Origin: Gracilibacillus salinarum
GTDB taxonomy: Bacteria > Bacillota > Bacilli > Bacillales > Amphibacillaceae
DNA: 64,000 bases
NCBI RefSeq assembly: GCF_022919575.1
Contig: NZ_CP095071.1
Location: forward strand, 4,660,001 to 4,724,000
Direction of reading: 5' to 3'
Both the position numbers and the translations under genes were made by a program. Position 1 is the first letter of the stretch, and each line of letters begins with the position of its first letter. The notes under the pieces were generated by a model. The model did not search any database and was not told where the DNA came from. It saw nothing but the letters and a program-made list of their open reading frames with translations. Shown here piece after piece: positions 1 to 9,165 of the stretch.

Positions 1-92
1 AACAGGAAATGAAGCAGGCAGCTCGCGACCTCGACTTCGAGCGGGCGGCAGAGCTTCGTGATGCAGTATTAGAATTGAAAGCAGAAGGGTGA
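1..92 (+). CDS. uvrB: UvrABC system protein B, C-terminal end (partial)
   Basis: This is the last 29 codons of UvrB, cut by the window start and read in frame 3 up to TGA at 90-92. The visible peptide contains [18 protein letters not shown], which is the C-terminal UVR domain that contacts UvrC during nucleotide excision repair. uvrA follows immediately, with its ribosome-binding site lying inside the last uvrB codons, so the two genes are translationally close and probably co-transcribed. The identification rests on the UVR motif plus the uvrA neighbour. Confidence 0.93.
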   Translation, partial: QEMKQAARDLDFERAAELRDAVLELKAEG

Positions 93-97
93 AAATA

Positions 98-2953
98 ATG
101 GCGAAAAAATCGATTTCAATACAAGGAGCGCGTGCTCATAATTTAAAAAACATTTCGATTGATATACCAAAAGATAAGCTGGTAGTGTTGACTGGTTTAT
201 CCGGATCCGGTAAGTCATCGCTAGCTTTTGATACGATCTATGCGGAAGGACAAAGACGATATGTCGAGTCCCTTTCCGCTTATGCTCGTCAGTTTTTAGG
301 ACAAATGGACAAACCTGATGTCGATTCAATTGAAGGGCTATCACCGGCTATTTCAATCGATCAGAAAACAACAAGTCGAAACCCGCGTTCTACTGTAGGA
401 ACGGTAACAGAAATTTACGATTATATGCGTTTGCTTTTTGCTCGGATTGGACATCCTATCTGTCCAATTCACGGGGAGGAAATCACGTCACAAACCGTAG
501 AGCAAATGGTGGATCGAATTCTCACTTACCCGGAGCGGACAAAATTACAAATTCTTGCACCCGTTGTTTCCGGGCGAAAAGGAACCCACGCTAAAGTGTT
601 AGAAGATCTTCAAAAAGAAGGGTACATTCGTTTGCGCGTGGACGGTGAGATGCGAGAGATAAGTGATGATATTGAACTGGACAAGAACAAGAATCACTCT
701 ATTGAAGTTGTCATTGACCGAATAGTGGTGAAAGAAGGTATTACAGGACGACTTTCTGACTCTATTGAAACAGCATTAAAGTTAGGCGAGGGCAAAGTAA
801 TTGTCGATGTCATTGGAGAAGAGGAGCTGCTCTTTAGTGAAAATCATGCTTGTCCGATATGCGGATTTTCCATTGATGAACTGGAACCACGCCTCTTTTC
901 ATTTAACAGTCCGTGGGGCGCATGTAAAACGTGTGATGGTTTAGGTTCACAACTGGAAGTCGATGTTGACCTAGTGATTCCAAATAAGGATCTAACATTA
1001 AACCAAGGTGCGATTGTCGCCTGGGAACCGACCAGTTCGCAATATTATCCGCAAATGCTAAAAAGTGTTTGTAATCATTATGGCATTGATATGGATGTCC
1101 CGGTTAAAAAACTGAGCAAACGTGACATGAATAGAATTTTAAAAGGAAGTGGCAAGGAAAAAATCTACTTCCGGTATGAGAATGATTATGGTATGACACG
1201 TGAAACAGACATATATTTTGAAGGTGTATTGAACAATATTGCTCGTCGCTATCGAGAGACATCCTCTGATTTCATTCGTGAACAGATGGAGAAATACATG
1301 GCGAATAAAGCATGTCCGACCTGTGAAGGCTATCGACTTAGTGATGAAGCACTTGCTGTCAAGGTAAATGATTTACACATTGGACAAGTGACGGAATTGT
1401 CCGTAACGGAAGCTATTCAGTTCTTCACCTCACTTAATTTGTCAGAAAAAGAGATTCAAATAGCAAAAATGATAGTCAATGAACTGGATGATCGTCTTAC
1501 TTTTCTTAAGAACGTAGGACTGGACTACCTCACACTATCAAGAGCGGCAGGGACATTATCTGGTGGTGAGGCACAACGGATCCGTTTAGCAACGCAGATC
1601 GGTTCGGCCTTAACGGGGGTTCTGTATGTCCTGGATGAGCCATCGATTGGTCTGCATCAACGTGATAACGACCGTTTGATTCAGACATTAGAACGGATGC
1701 GTGATCTGGGTAATACATTAATTGTAGTTGAGCATGATGAAGACACCATGCTTGCCGCTGACTATTTGATCGATATTGGCCCAGGAGCTGGTGAACACGG
1801 TGGGGAAGTAGTCGCTCAAGGCACACCTAAACAGGTGATGAAGAAGAAGCGATCTTTAACCGGACAATATTTATCAGGTGAGAAATTTATCCCTGTTCCA
1901 GCTAAACGCTCTAAGCCTGATAATCGTTATTTAGAAATCATCGGTGCTGAAGAGAATAACTTGAAAAACGTTGATGTGAAAATTCCTATTGGCATTTTCA
2001 CAGCAATCACTGGTGTATCCGGTTCTGGGAAGAGTTCATTAATCAATGAAATTTTACACAAAAGCTTATCTGTTCATCTGCATCGTGCTAAGCAAAAACC
2101 TGGTAAGCATGAAAAAATAAACGGAATCGAGTATTTAGAAAAAGTAATTGATATTGACCAGTCCCCTATTGGTCGAACACCACGTTCCAATCCGGCTACT
2201 TATACCGGGGCTTTTGATGATATACGAGATGTATTTGCGCAAACTAATGAGGCAAAAATCAGAGGCTATAAAAAAGGCCGCTTCAGTTTCAATGTTAAAG
2301 GTGGCCGCTGTGAGGCGTGCCGCGGTGATGGTATCATTAAAATTGAAATGCATTTCCTCCCGGATGTCTATGTACCGTGTGAAGTCTGCGAGGGCAAACG
2401 TTATAATCGTGAGACGCTGGAAGTGAAATATAAAGGGAAAAACATTGCCGATGTCCTCGACATGACGATTGAGGAGGCATTGTCATTTTTCGAAAACATT
2501 CCGAAAATAAGACGTAAAATGGAAACAATTTATGATGTCGGTCTTGGCTATGTACGTTTAGGTCAGCCTGCGACCACCTTATCTGGAGGGGAAGCTCAGC
2601 GTGTTAAGCTGGCAAGTGAATTACACCGTCGTTCAAACGGAAAATCGCTCTATATCCTGGATGAACCAACCACAGGTCTCCACATCGATGATATTTCTCG
2701 CTTGTTGACAGTGATTCAGCGCCTAGTTGATAACGGGGATACGGTAATTATCATTGAGCATAATCTTGATGTGATCAAAGCATCCGATTATATTATCGAT
2801 CTCGGTCCAGAAGGTGGCGACGGTGGCGGTACCATTGTAGCCACAGGCACACCAGAAGAAGTCGCCGAAGTAAAAGAATCACATACAGGAAGATATCTAA
2901 AACCTGTCCTCGAAAGAGATAAAGCAAGAATGGAAGCAATGATCGGCAAATAA
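98..2953 (+). CDS. uvrA: Excinuclease ABC subunit A (UvrA)
   Basis: UvrA is the DNA-damage sensor ATPase of nucleotide excision repair and works with UvrB. The 951-aa length is normal. It has two ABC ATPase halves. The first has Walker [10 protein letters not shown] at about residues 33-41 and a signature LSGGEAQR. The second has GVSGSGKSS and a second LSGGEAQR. CxxC zinc-module pairs are visible (CPICGF/CKTCDG, CPTC, CEAC/CEVC). An in-frame GTG exists at 89, but the GAAGGG ribosome-binding site at 84-89 is correctly spaced only for ATG 98 (MAKKSIS). The gene ends at a strong terminator. Identity is certain; only the start is a choice. Confidence 0.97.
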   Translation: MAKKSISIQGARAHNLKNISIDIPKDKLVVLTGLSGSGKSSLAFDTIYAEGQRRYVESLSAYARQFLGQMDKPDVDSIEGLSPAISIDQKTTSRNPRSTVGTVTEIYDYMRLLFARIGHPICPIHGEEITSQTVEQMVDRILTYPERTKLQILAPVVSGRKGTHAKVLEDLQKEGYIRLRVDGEMREISDDIELDKNKNHSIEVVIDRIVVKEGITGRLSDSIETALKLGEGKVIVDVIGEEELLFSENHACPICGFSIDELEPRLFSFNSPWGACKTCDGLGSQLEVDVDLVIPNKDLTLNQGAIVAWEPTSSQYYPQMLKSVCNHYGIDMDVPVKKLSKRDMNRILKGSGKEKIYFRYENDYGMTRETDIYFEGVLNNIARRYRETSSDFIREQMEKYMANKACPTCEGYRLSDEALAVKVNDLHIGQVTELSVTEAIQFFTSLNLSEKEIQIAKMIVNELDDRLTFLKNVGLDYLTLSRAAGTLSGGEAQRIRLATQIGSALTGVLYVLDEPSIGLHQRDNDRLIQTLERMRDLGNTLIVVEHDEDTMLAADYLIDIGPGAGEHGGEVVAQGTPKQVMKKKRSLTGQYLSGEKFIPVPAKRSKPDNRYLEIIGAEENNLKNVDVKIPIGIFTAITGVSGSGKSSLINEILHKSLSVHLHRAKQKPGKHEKINGIEYLEKVIDIDQSPIGRTPRSNPATYTGAFDDIRDVFAQTNEAKIRGYKKGRFSFNVKGGRCEACRGDGIIKIEMHFLPDVYVPCEVCEGKRYNRETLEVKYKGKNIADVLDMTIEEALSFFENIPKIRRKMETIYDVGLGYVRLGQPATTLSGGEAQRVKLASELHRRSNGKSLYILDEPTTGLHIDDISRLLTVIQRLVDNGDTVIIIEHNLDVIKASDYIIDLGPEGGDGGGTIVATGTPEEVAEVKESHTGRYLKPVLERDKARMEAMIGK

Positions 2954-2955
2954 AA

Positions 2956-2981
2956 AAGCTGCCCAATGGGCGGCTTTTTTT
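2956..2981 (+). terminator. Rho-independent terminator after uvrA
   Basis: A 9-bp stem (AAGCTGCCC, loop AAT, GGGCGGCTT, with one T-G pair) is followed by a run of T residues three bases after the uvrA stop. Confidence 0.9.
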
Positions 2982-3043
2982 CGTAGTTATGAAGCAGTGA
3001 GAATTTAGTATGTAACATGATAAGAAAAGAGATGAAGAAGATG

Positions 3044-3636
3044 AAGTTGACTTCCTATAATATGGATTATGTAAACAAAGGCTTTTTTGCAAAATAGTCA
3101 TTTTGAAATAATTTATCTCATTACAAAGCTCCGGAAATAGGCTCCGCGTCCTGTGGGCACGGCTTGAGCTAGGCTACTACTTGAAAATGCCTCTTTGCTG
3201 CCTTGTGCCGAGGAAGCTTACTCCGAAGCAATGCTTGCAGACACAGGCACAAATGAAGTGGATCTTCAGCTCGCGCTGAGGCATGAGGAGTCTCCGCCTA
3301 TTTCCTACGCTTGAGGGAAGTGTTACAACGTATGGAATTGTTAAAAGCAGTGGTTCTAAGCATTATGTAATTCATTCCATTCCTGTTATGTTTACATTGA
3401 TCAATATGCTACCTCTTACAAAAGTTGTACAGTCCCTATTCTAGCGTAGGCCAACCACGGAGACTCCCGCGGGACATGCAGGTGCTGGAGATCCACTTTG
3501 TGAAGTGCCCTCCTTCACAAAGTTAGCTCCAGCCGTGCCCCGCAGGACGCGGAGTGGTTGGACGGAGCGGTATCCCAGCACATGAATCATTTCAATATTA
3601 CCACTAAGCATAATCCATATTATAGGTAGTTGTATA
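3044..3636. repeat. Dispersed palindromic TIR element, copy A (complete)
   Basis: This about 590-bp non-coding element fills the uvrA-yojF gap. It is bounded by perfect 18-bp inverted repeats, CCTATAATATGGATTATG at 3054-3071 and its reverse complement at 3609-3626. Similarity among copies continues outward for about 10 bp (tacaact/agttgta). The interior has two GC-rich palindromic lobes. One is bounded by GGAAATAGGC near 3132 and GCCTATTTCC near 3300. The other is bounded by CCAACCAC near 3451 and GTGGTTGG near 3553, and contains a CTTTGTGAAG/CTTCACAAAG hairpin. There is no credible ORF. The structure suggests a MITE-like element; a transcribed function is not excluded. Confidence 0.85.
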
Positions 3637-3866
3637 TCAATTATGTCAATTAGTACGGGGCGGATTATGCTTGTTTTTTTCTAACAGGATAAGTAAGGGT
3701 AATCTGCCAAATCGTCATGTTGAATAAAATCAGATACTAGGATATTGGTACACTGTTCCTGCTAATCATTTCAATAAGATGCTCTCAATCTTTCTCACAA
3801 GAACTTATACCCTAACTGTGCTAAAATAGAGAAAGAATGCAAGGAAAGAGGAGGCTGCCATAAATT
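3637..3866. other. Intergenic region upstream of yojF
   Basis: No gene is seen here. A probable extended -10 box (TGCTAAAAT, 3819-3827) lies 40 bp before yojF, and a GGAGG-type ribosome-binding site lies just upstream of the ATG. Confidence 0.5.
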
Positions 3867-4220
3867 ATGGAACCAATTGAAATAAATCAGTTGCAAAAAC
3901 ATATTGATGATCGTGCAAATAAAAGCGTATATGTCCATTTAGAAACAACAAATGGAGCATATGCCAGTCACTTTAATGAAGATGCCTACAATGTGGGGGC
4001 ATTTATCCGTAATGCAAATGTATCTTATCAGCGCGGAAAAGTAGTCGGTGCTGGTGTTACATATCGCGTCGGACTCAAATTAGATATTGGCTGGATTTAT
4101 GCAGAAGGTGTCAATCAATTTGAAATAAATGACCAAAATCAGCTGTTAATGGCGGGTCATGATCGCGAAGGAAGATTGATGGTGTCATTGCAGATTAGTG
4201 AAACACCATTCCATTATTAA
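3867..4220 (+). CDS. yojF: YojF family protein (DUF1806), bacillithiol-linked
   Basis: This 117-aa soluble protein of unknown biochemical function resembles B. subtilis YojF (DUF1806). Recognisable stretches are HLETTNGAYASHF and VGLKLDIGWIYAEGVN. It lies 15 bp upstream of bshB2 with no terminator between them, the same pairing as yojF-bshB2 (yojG) in B. subtilis, so an accessory role in bacillithiol metabolism is inferred from context only. It has no signal peptide or membrane segment. The start has a good upstream AGGAGG-like site. Confidence 0.85.
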   Translation: MEPIEINQLQKHIDDRANKSVYVHLETTNGAYASHFNEDAYNVGAFIRNANVSYQRGKVVGAGVTYRVGLKLDIGWIYAEGVNQFEINDQNQLLMAGHDREGRLMVSLQISETPFHY

Positions 4221-4235
4221 GAAGGAGGAATTACT

Positions 4236-4892
4236 GTGTCAGAACACGTAGTTGTCATATATCCACATCCTGATGATGAGGCGTTTGGTGCATCCGGAAC
4301 GATAACAACCTTTCGTCAAAAAGGAATCCCAGTTACGTACCTTTGTGGTACCTTAGGAGAAATGGGACGAAACATGGGGAATCCGACTTTTGCCAATCGG
4401 GAAACATTACCAGAAATCCGTAAAGAAGAATTAATTAAAGCTTGTGAAGTATTAGATATTAACCTTGAAATGTTAGGCTATCGAGACAAAACGTTGGAAT
4501 TTGAATCAACGGAAGAAGTAGCTCAACATCTTTACACTTATTTAGAAAAAATAAAACCATCGCTTGTTATTACCCATTATCCTGGTCATGCGGTTCATCC
4601 AGACCATGATGCATTTGGTGCAGCAGCGATTCGGGCTGTTGAAATGATTCCAGAGCAGGAACGTCCTGCCGTATGGGCACAAGCGATTAGCCGGTCGCAT
4701 ACTATAGAGCTAGGGGAGCCAGATGTGGTGAATGACGTATCAGATGTATTTGAGAAAAAATTTGATACGATTCAGGCCCATAAATCGCAAGCAGATGGTA
4801 TGCTTGCAACAGTGAAAAATCAAGAAGAAGATATCATGGCTGCAGCCAAACAATGGTTAGGCATGGAATCATTCTATACTTGGAAATATTGA
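4236..4892 (+). CDS. bshB2: Bacillithiol biosynthesis deacetylase BshB2
   Basis: This is a LmbE-like zinc deacetylase that converts N-acetylglucosaminyl-malate to glucosaminyl-malate in bacillithiol synthesis. The metal and catalytic motif PHPDDEAFG is at about residues 9-17 and the second ligand motif HPDHDAFG is near residue 125. The 218-aa length is typical. Translation starts at GTG, placed by a strong GAAGGAGG ribosome-binding site 7 bases upstream. Its pairing with yojF supports BshB2 rather than the paralogue BshB1. Confidence 0.9.
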   Translation: MSEHVVVIYPHPDDEAFGASGTITTFRQKGIPVTYLCGTLGEMGRNMGNPTFANRETLPEIRKEELIKACEVLDINLEMLGYRDKTLEFESTEEVAQHLYTYLEKIKPSLVITHYPGHAVHPDHDAFGAAAIRAVEMIPEQERPAVWAQAISRSHTIELGEPDVVNDVSDVFEKKFDTIQAHKSQADGMLATVKNQEEDIMAAAKQWLGMESFYTWKY

Positions 4893-4969
4893 GCAGGTGC
4901 CATGACGTTTAATCTCCTTTGCTTGTGGAAATATAGATAGGAGATTACAGTCATGATAGGAGGCTGAGA

Positions 4970-5173
4970 ATGGAACCACGTAAACTATATCGTTCTGAAA
5001 CAAATAGTATGCTTGCCGGAGTCCTCGGTGGTATCGCAGAATTAACCAACTTAGATGCAACGATATTACGTCTGATTTATATCGTATTATTAATCTTTAC
5101 AGCAGGTATTCCGCTGACGATTTTATATATAGCTGCTGCCCTGATTATTCCAAAAAAAAGTGAGCGGTCATAA
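4970..5173 (+). CDS. PspC-domain small membrane protein
   Basis: This 67-aa protein is a near-complete PspC domain: KLYRSETNSMLAGVLGGIAE, then a hydrophobic helix (LRLIYIVLLIFTAG) and a second one (LTILYIAAALIIP). PspC-type proteins sit in the membrane and respond to envelope stress. It resembles B. subtilis YvlC. The ribosome-binding site is GATAGGAGG. The stop and the next start overlap (taATG), so it is translationally coupled to the yvlD gene. The yvlA and yvlB genes of B. subtilis are absent. Confidence 0.88.
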   Translation: MEPRKLYRSETNSMLAGVLGGIAELTNLDATILRLIYIVLLIFTAGIPLTILYIAAALIIPKKSERS

Positions 5174-5514
5174 TGCGCTGGATACTATCACTCGTATTCA
5201 ACGCGCTGGCTCTCATGTTGATTGATTATCTTTTTGAAAGCTTTACGATTGACGGGTTTGGCATTGCTTTATTGGCAAGTGTGATACTTGCTGTATTAAA
5301 TGCGATTGTTAGACCAATTCTGGTCGTATTAACGTTACCAATAACGATTGTTACGCTAGGGTTTTTCTTATTTGTCATCAACGCTATCACGCTTTGGTTT
5401 ACCCAAGCGCTGCTAGGTGATAATTTCGTGATTGACGGCTTTGCCATGGCCCTGATCGCTGCCATTTTATTCTCAATCATGAATTTCTTTATCAACAAGA
5501 TAGTGAAAGACTAA
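5173..5514 (+). CDS. yvlD: Phage holin family / YvlD-like membrane protein
   Basis: This 113-aa integral membrane protein has four predicted hydrophobic helices and is of the YvlD family (phage holin family 4). The pattern AIVRPILVVLTLPITIVTLG between helices 2 and 3 is characteristic. It overlaps the PspC gene by one base, and the pair corresponds to yvlC-yvlD of B. subtilis upstream of hprK, an envelope-stress-related operon there. Its exact function is unknown. A strong terminator follows at once. Confidence 0.88.
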   Translation: MRWILSLVFNALALMLIDYLFESFTIDGFGIALLASVILAVLNAIVRPILVVLTLPITIVTLGFFLFVINAITLWFTQALLGDNFVIDGFAMALIAAILFSIMNFFINKIVKD

Positions 5515-5544
5515 ACCGCTATGAATACCATAGCGGTTTTTTTC
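5513..5544 (+). terminator. Rho-independent terminator after yvlD
   Basis: An 11-bp stem (AAACCGCTATG/CATAGCGGTTT) with a 5-base loop is followed by a T tract. It begins at the yvlD stop codon. Confidence 0.92.
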
Positions 5545-5589
5545 GAACAAGAAAAGAGCAGTCACAGCAGTAATCATTTAGAACATGAA

Positions 5590-5954
5590 GTTCTTTCTTA
5601 TAATATGGATTATGTAAAGTAAGGATGTATTGCAAAATGGCCATTTTGATATAGTTTATCTGCTTAGCAAAGCTCCGGAAATAGGCTCCGCGTCCTGTGG
5701 GCACGGCTTCAGCTAACTTAGGAAAGAAAAGAATTTTCTTTCCTAAGTGGATCTTCAGCTCGCGCTGATTCCACGGGAGTCTCCGCCTATTTCCTACGCT
5801 TAGAGGAAGTGCTACATCGATTGGAACAGCTAAAAGCAGTGGTTTTAGGCATTATGTTATTCATTCAATTACTGTTATACATGCAGCGATCAAACTGCTA
5901 GCTCTTACAAAAGTTGTAGAGTCCCTATTCTAGCGCAGGCCAACCACGTAGACT
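5590..5954. repeat. TIR element copy B, left part (interrupted by IS)
   Basis: This is the left inverted repeat (CTTATAATATGGATTATG from about 5597), the first palindromic lobe and the start of the second lobe up to CCACGTAGACT. The lobe continues at 7706 after the inserted IS element. Removing the IS restores the sequence order of copies A and H. Confidence 0.85.
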
Positions 5955-6091
5955 GATATGAACGAAACTGTCAAATCCCTCTCGCAAACAATGGAAAGTT
6001 TCTAATTTTGGGCAACCTTAAGCTAAGAGTCTATGTTGGCTCTTTTTTTAAATACTATTCAATAAGCAGAGATATGCAGAATATCTCCTTC

Positions 6092-6190
6092 TTCTTAGCT
6101 TACCAACTTCTCCTCTCCTATCAAAAGGATTGTCAAGTGTTCTCCTTGACGATCCTTTTGATAGGAGAGACACTTATGCAAAGCTAAGAA
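6092..6190. repeat. Long hairpin inside the IS
   Basis: A 25-bp stem with one mismatch (6113-6137 with 6145-6169, core CTCTCCTATCAAAAGG) is enclosed by an outer 10-bp pair TTCTTAGCTT/AAGCTAAGAA (6092-6101 with 6181-6190). It lies beyond the proposed guide RNA on the transposase strand, so it could be the 3' end or terminator of that transcript, or protect against read-through. Confidence 0.75.
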
Positions 6191-6199
6191 ATAATGGGA

Positions 6200-6400
6200 T
6201 TCACCCTTCCTTTTCAGTTATAAAGGAGGTGAACACACGGCATGAAGGCAAAAATTCTCTGCTCCGATTGGCATACTGATATCCGTGGGTTCTCACATTT
6301 TATCTTTCCGTTTCAGGATCTGTCACGAACTCCTGGCGTGCGTTCACTATTAAAACATAGCTAGCACAAGTCTACGTCGTGCGTTATCCTTTACGGTTTT
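6200..6400 (-). ncRNA. Candidate bridge/seek guide RNA of the IS1111-like element
   Basis: The region is downstream of the transposase and is read on the same strand. A CACG/CGTG stem (6324-6327 with 6378-6381) and an inner GTGC/GCAC stem (6338-6341 with 6364-6367) enclose an internal loop. One side of the loop reads ACGTAGACT (6369-6377), identical to the target top strand up to the junction (5946-5954). The other side (6329-6333) is complementary to target ACTCC across the junction. Further along, 6275-6282 is complementary to the IS left end ACTGATAT (5952-5959), and 6216-6221 reads ATAACT, the IS right end (7700-7705). The RNA boundaries are estimates. Confidence 0.6.
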
Positions 6401-6483
6401 TATCTTTGCCTTCAAGCCCTATATTCATTTCCTTTTATTACAGATCACTTCTTCCTTTTATTCGCGCATGCCTACTTTAATGA

Positions 6484-7593
6484 TTACGTAAATTCATTAG
6501 TTGGTTCGTTGGCAATTGCCCATATGAAACCTGCCAACTCTCTCCCAATAGCTGTGATAACTTTACCACTTTCTTTTCCTCGTTGCATTAGTCGGAAATA
6601 CTTCTTATGCAAGCGTTGTTGGGCATTCCACGAAATAGTTGTAACATTAGCTGGTTGTCCTTTTTGTCTCTTTGCCAACTCTCCTTTCACGGCAGGTGAA
6701 TAACGATAACTCCATGCAGCCTCAATCAAAAGCCTTCGAACATGTCTATTTCCTGTTCTCGTTATATTACCTTGCTTCCGTATATACCCGCTGGAACTTT
6801 CCATCGGCACCAAACCTGTGTAGGCCATAAATTGGCTGGCTTTTTGAAAGCGTTCAAATGAACCGACTTCTGCCACTAAACTAGTTGCGGTGATTAAGGC
6901 TACACCTCGAAGTGACATAAGTTTTTGAATCATGGGGGCATGTACACCATTTTCGGCTTCTTCTTTAATAATCTTTTCTAATCGCTTTAATCGTTGTTGA
7001 GATTCCCTAAGTTGTTGCACATATTCTTGGAATATGCTCCTTGATGTTAATCGTTTAAATGTTAAGGTGTGAAGCCATTCCCAATATCTCACACTCCATT
7101 TTCTGACTCCTTCCGGTTCTTTTCTTCCATTTCTAAGAAGAAAATGGTTCACTCTATGTTTGGCTCTTTTTTCATCTTCCTTCACATCTTCACGTCCCCG
7201 AACTAAATCACGTAAAGCCTCATCATCTTCCGTGGGGACAAAAATCGGTGTTAATTCCCCTGCGCGATAAAGGGTTGCCAGATTTAAAGCATCTCGCTTA
7301 TCGGTCTTCACCTTATCACCAGGTTTCTGAGGGATTAAGGATGGCGCAATAACTTCGCAAGGGATATCCAAATGTGTAAGTAATCGATAGAGTCCATACC
7401 CAACAGCTCCGGCCTCATAACAAACTTGAAGCTCTGCGGATTCTCCTAATTTCTTCATTATCTTATCAATGGCTCCTACCGTATAGTCAATCATCCCAAT
7501 ATACCTTGGTTTAGAACGTCCTTCATCCGCAACGGCTACTGCTATTTTCTCTTTCGATACGTCTAATCCTACATATTTTGTGTTATACTTCAT
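6484..7593 (-). CDS. IS110 family transposase (DEDD recombinase)
   Basis: This 369-aa transposase of the IS110/IS1111 family cuts and joins DNA with an RuvC-like DEDD domain and a C-terminal serine-containing Tnp20 domain. N-terminal GLDVSKEKIAVAVAD carries the first acidic residue. KTDKRDALNLA holds the conserved K-D-A-x-x-L motif. The C-terminal half has SLRGVALITATSLVAEVG and FMAYTGLVPMESSSG, typical of Transposase_20. The frame is intact over its full length, so the protein is probably functional. The ATG is preceded by AAAGGAGC. Confidence 0.95.
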   Translation of the reverse strand: MKYNTKYVGLDVSKEKIAVAVADEGRSKPRYIGMIDYTVGAIDKIMKKLGESAELQVCYEAGAVGYGLYRLLTHLDIPCEVIAPSLIPQKPGDKVKTDKRDALNLATLYRAGELTPIFVPTEDDEALRDLVRGREDVKEDEKRAKHRVNHFLLRNGRKEPEGVRKWSVRYWEWLHTLTFKRLTSRSIFQEYVQQLRESQQRLKRLEKIIKEEAENGVHAPMIQKLMSLRGVALITATSLVAEVGSFERFQKASQFMAYTGLVPMESSSGYIRKQGNITRTGNRHVRRLLIEAAWSYRYSPAVKGELAKRQKGQPANVTTISWNAQQRLHKKYFRLMQRGKESGKVITAIGRELAGFIWAIANEPTNEFT

Positions 7594-7705
7594 GGTACTA
7601 GCTCCTTTCGTATTTTAGCTCTGATTTGGGTTTTCATTTCATTTACGCTATACCCGGATTAACCTTCGATAATACGAAAAGGGGCTAGTTTCGTTCATAA
7701 TAACT

Positions 7706-7893
7706 CCCGCGGGACAGGCAGGCGCTGAAGATCCACTTTGTGAAGTGCCCTTCTTCACAAAGTTAGCTTTAGCCGTGCCCCGCAGGACGCGAAGTGGTTG
7801 GACGGAGCGGTATCCCAGCACATGAATCATTTCAAAATTACCACAAGGTCAGACAGCTCCACTTTACATAATCTATATTATAGGAAATTGTAT
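7706..7893. repeat. TIR element copy B, right part
   Basis: This is the remainder of the second palindromic lobe (CTTTGTGAAG/CTTCACAAAG hairpin, then GTGGTTGG) and the right inverted repeat CATAATCTATATTATAGG at 7867-7884. It is the continuation of 5590-5954 across the IS. Confidence 0.85.
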
Positions 7894-8176
7894 TTGGGGT
7901 CAGGCACAGACAAGTGGTTGGTAGAATGTATCATACTGCTGACAACATTTTAAAATAACCATTACGGTGAACATAATCCGTATTTCAAGGTGCCTGTGGA
8001 TATATATTTATGTTAGATGGAACGGTACGAATAGGATCATTCGTTTTTTTATCCACTTAATTTTTTCATTCTAATCTGTACTATCTTTTTCAAAAAGTGC
8101 TACAATAGTTACAGCAAGATATACAATAGTGGAGAATGGAAAAAGGGATTTTTTCAGAAACAGGGGGGCTATAAAA
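7894..8176. other. Repeat remnant and hprK upstream region
   Basis: 7913-8000 holds a degenerate right-end fragment of the same TIR family (aagtggttgg, then catttt, then acataatccgtatt). It is framed by ggggtcaggcac (7897-7908) and its partial complement aggtgcctg (7988-7996). A probable hprK promoter is the extended -10 TGCTACAAT at 8098-8106. No gene is seen. Confidence 0.55.
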
Positions 8177-9142
8177 ATGGCTAAAGTTCGTACGCAGGAT
8201 TTGCTTGATCGCTTTAAAATCGAGCTGATTGCAGGGAAGGAAGGAATTCACAGAGAAATATTTATGAGTGAAGTCTCGCGTCCTGGTATAGAGTTAACGG
8301 GATATTTCAAATACTATCCGAAAGATCGTTTACAGCTTTTGGGTAAAACAGAGCTATCATATTTCTCCGAATTAACCTTGGAAGAGAAAAAAGATCGTTC
8401 CTACCGTTTATGTACGGACATTACACCAGGAATTGTAGTGACGAGAGATATGGAAGTGCCAGAAGAATTAGTAGAGGCTTGTGAAGATTCCGGCGTGCCG
8501 TTAATGCGTTCACCGTACAAAACAACACGAGTTATTAGCAGGATCACTAACTTCTTAGAGGCCAAATTTGCTCCGTTCACTGCTGTGCATGGCGTATTAG
8601 TAGATATTTATGGGATAGGTGTATTAATTACCGGTCAATCTGGTGTCGGTAAGAGTGAAACAGCACTGGAATTGGTGAAAAGAGGTCACCGTCTGGTAGC
8701 AGATGATAGCGTTGAAATTCGTCAGGAAGACTACGACCGCTTGATTGGTTCATCTCCACCATTAATCGAACATTTACTGGAGATTCGTGGGTTAGGCATT
8801 ATTAATGTAATGACGCTGTTCGGAGCTGGTTCTGTGCGCTCTCACAAAAAGATTTCCCTAGTTATCAACTTAGAAACTTGGGATCAAAAGAAACAGTATG
8901 ATCGATTAGGGCTTGAAGAGGAGACGATGAAAATCATCGACGTTAAAATTCCGAAAGCAACACTTCCTGTTCGACCTGGTCGTAACCTTGCTGTTATTAT
9001 AGAAGTGGCTGCGATGAATTTCCGTTTAAAACGAATGGGTGTTAATGCAGCAGAAGAATTCTCACAACGATTGTCTAAAATGATTCAAAATGGTGGACAT
9101 GAAGAGTCTGAATTTGAAACAGATATTGATATGGATTATTAA
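8177..9142 (+). CDS. hprK: HPr kinase/phosphorylase
   Basis: HprK phosphorylates HPr and Crh on Ser46 in response to glycolytic intermediates and removes the phosphate when Pi is high. It is the sensor of carbon catabolite repression. It has 321 aa, close to the usual 310. The Walker A motif GQSGVGKS is near residue 155, the catalytic region [17 protein letters not shown] lies before it, and the HprK signature [10 protein letters not shown] after it. An upstream in-frame ATG at 8129 exists, but the AGGGGGG ribosome-binding site at 8162-8168 and family alignment favour ATG 8177 ([10 protein letters not shown]). Both its substrates, Crh and HPr, are encoded in this window. lgt follows after 23 bp. 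Confidence 0.96.
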   Translation: MAKVRTQDLLDRFKIELIAGKEGIHREIFMSEVSRPGIELTGYFKYYPKDRLQLLGKTELSYFSELTLEEKKDRSYRLCTDITPGIVVTRDMEVPEELVEACEDSGVPLMRSPYKTTRVISRITNFLEAKFAPFTAVHGVLVDIYGIGVLITGQSGVGKSETALELVKRGHRLVADDSVEIRQEDYDRLIGSSPPLIEHLLEIRGLGIINVMTLFGAGSVRSHKKISLVINLETWDQKKQYDRLGLEEETMKIIDVKIPKATLPVRPGRNLAVIIEVAAMNFRLKRMGVNAAEEFSQRLSKMIQNGGHEESEFETDIDMDY

Positions 9143-9165
9143 TCAAAGAACGGAGGAGATTGATT

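Larger units (their letters stand above)
5955..7705 (-). mobile_element. IS110 family (IS1111-like) insertion sequence, complete
   Basis: This 1.75-kb element carries one DEDD transposase gene on the minus strand. Subterminal inverted repeats TATGAACGAAACT (5957-5969) and AGTTTCGTTCATA (7687-7699) lie 2 and 6 bases inside the ends. ACT is present at both junctions (5952-5954 and 7703-7705), so a 2-3 base core is shared with the target. The long non-coding region (529 bp) is downstream of the transposase, as in the IS1111 group, rather than upstream as in the IS110 group. It is inserted in the second palindrome of repeat copy B. Confidence 0.88.

Noticed and set aside
1530..2528. Several antisense and shifted frames inside uvrA
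   Set aside because: They are shadows of a certain gene and show no family motif or start signal.
5952..5954. ACT at both IS junctions as a classical target-site duplication
   Set aside because: IS110/IS1111 elements do not usually duplicate target sequence. The shared 2-3 bases are better explained as the recombination core present in both target and donor.
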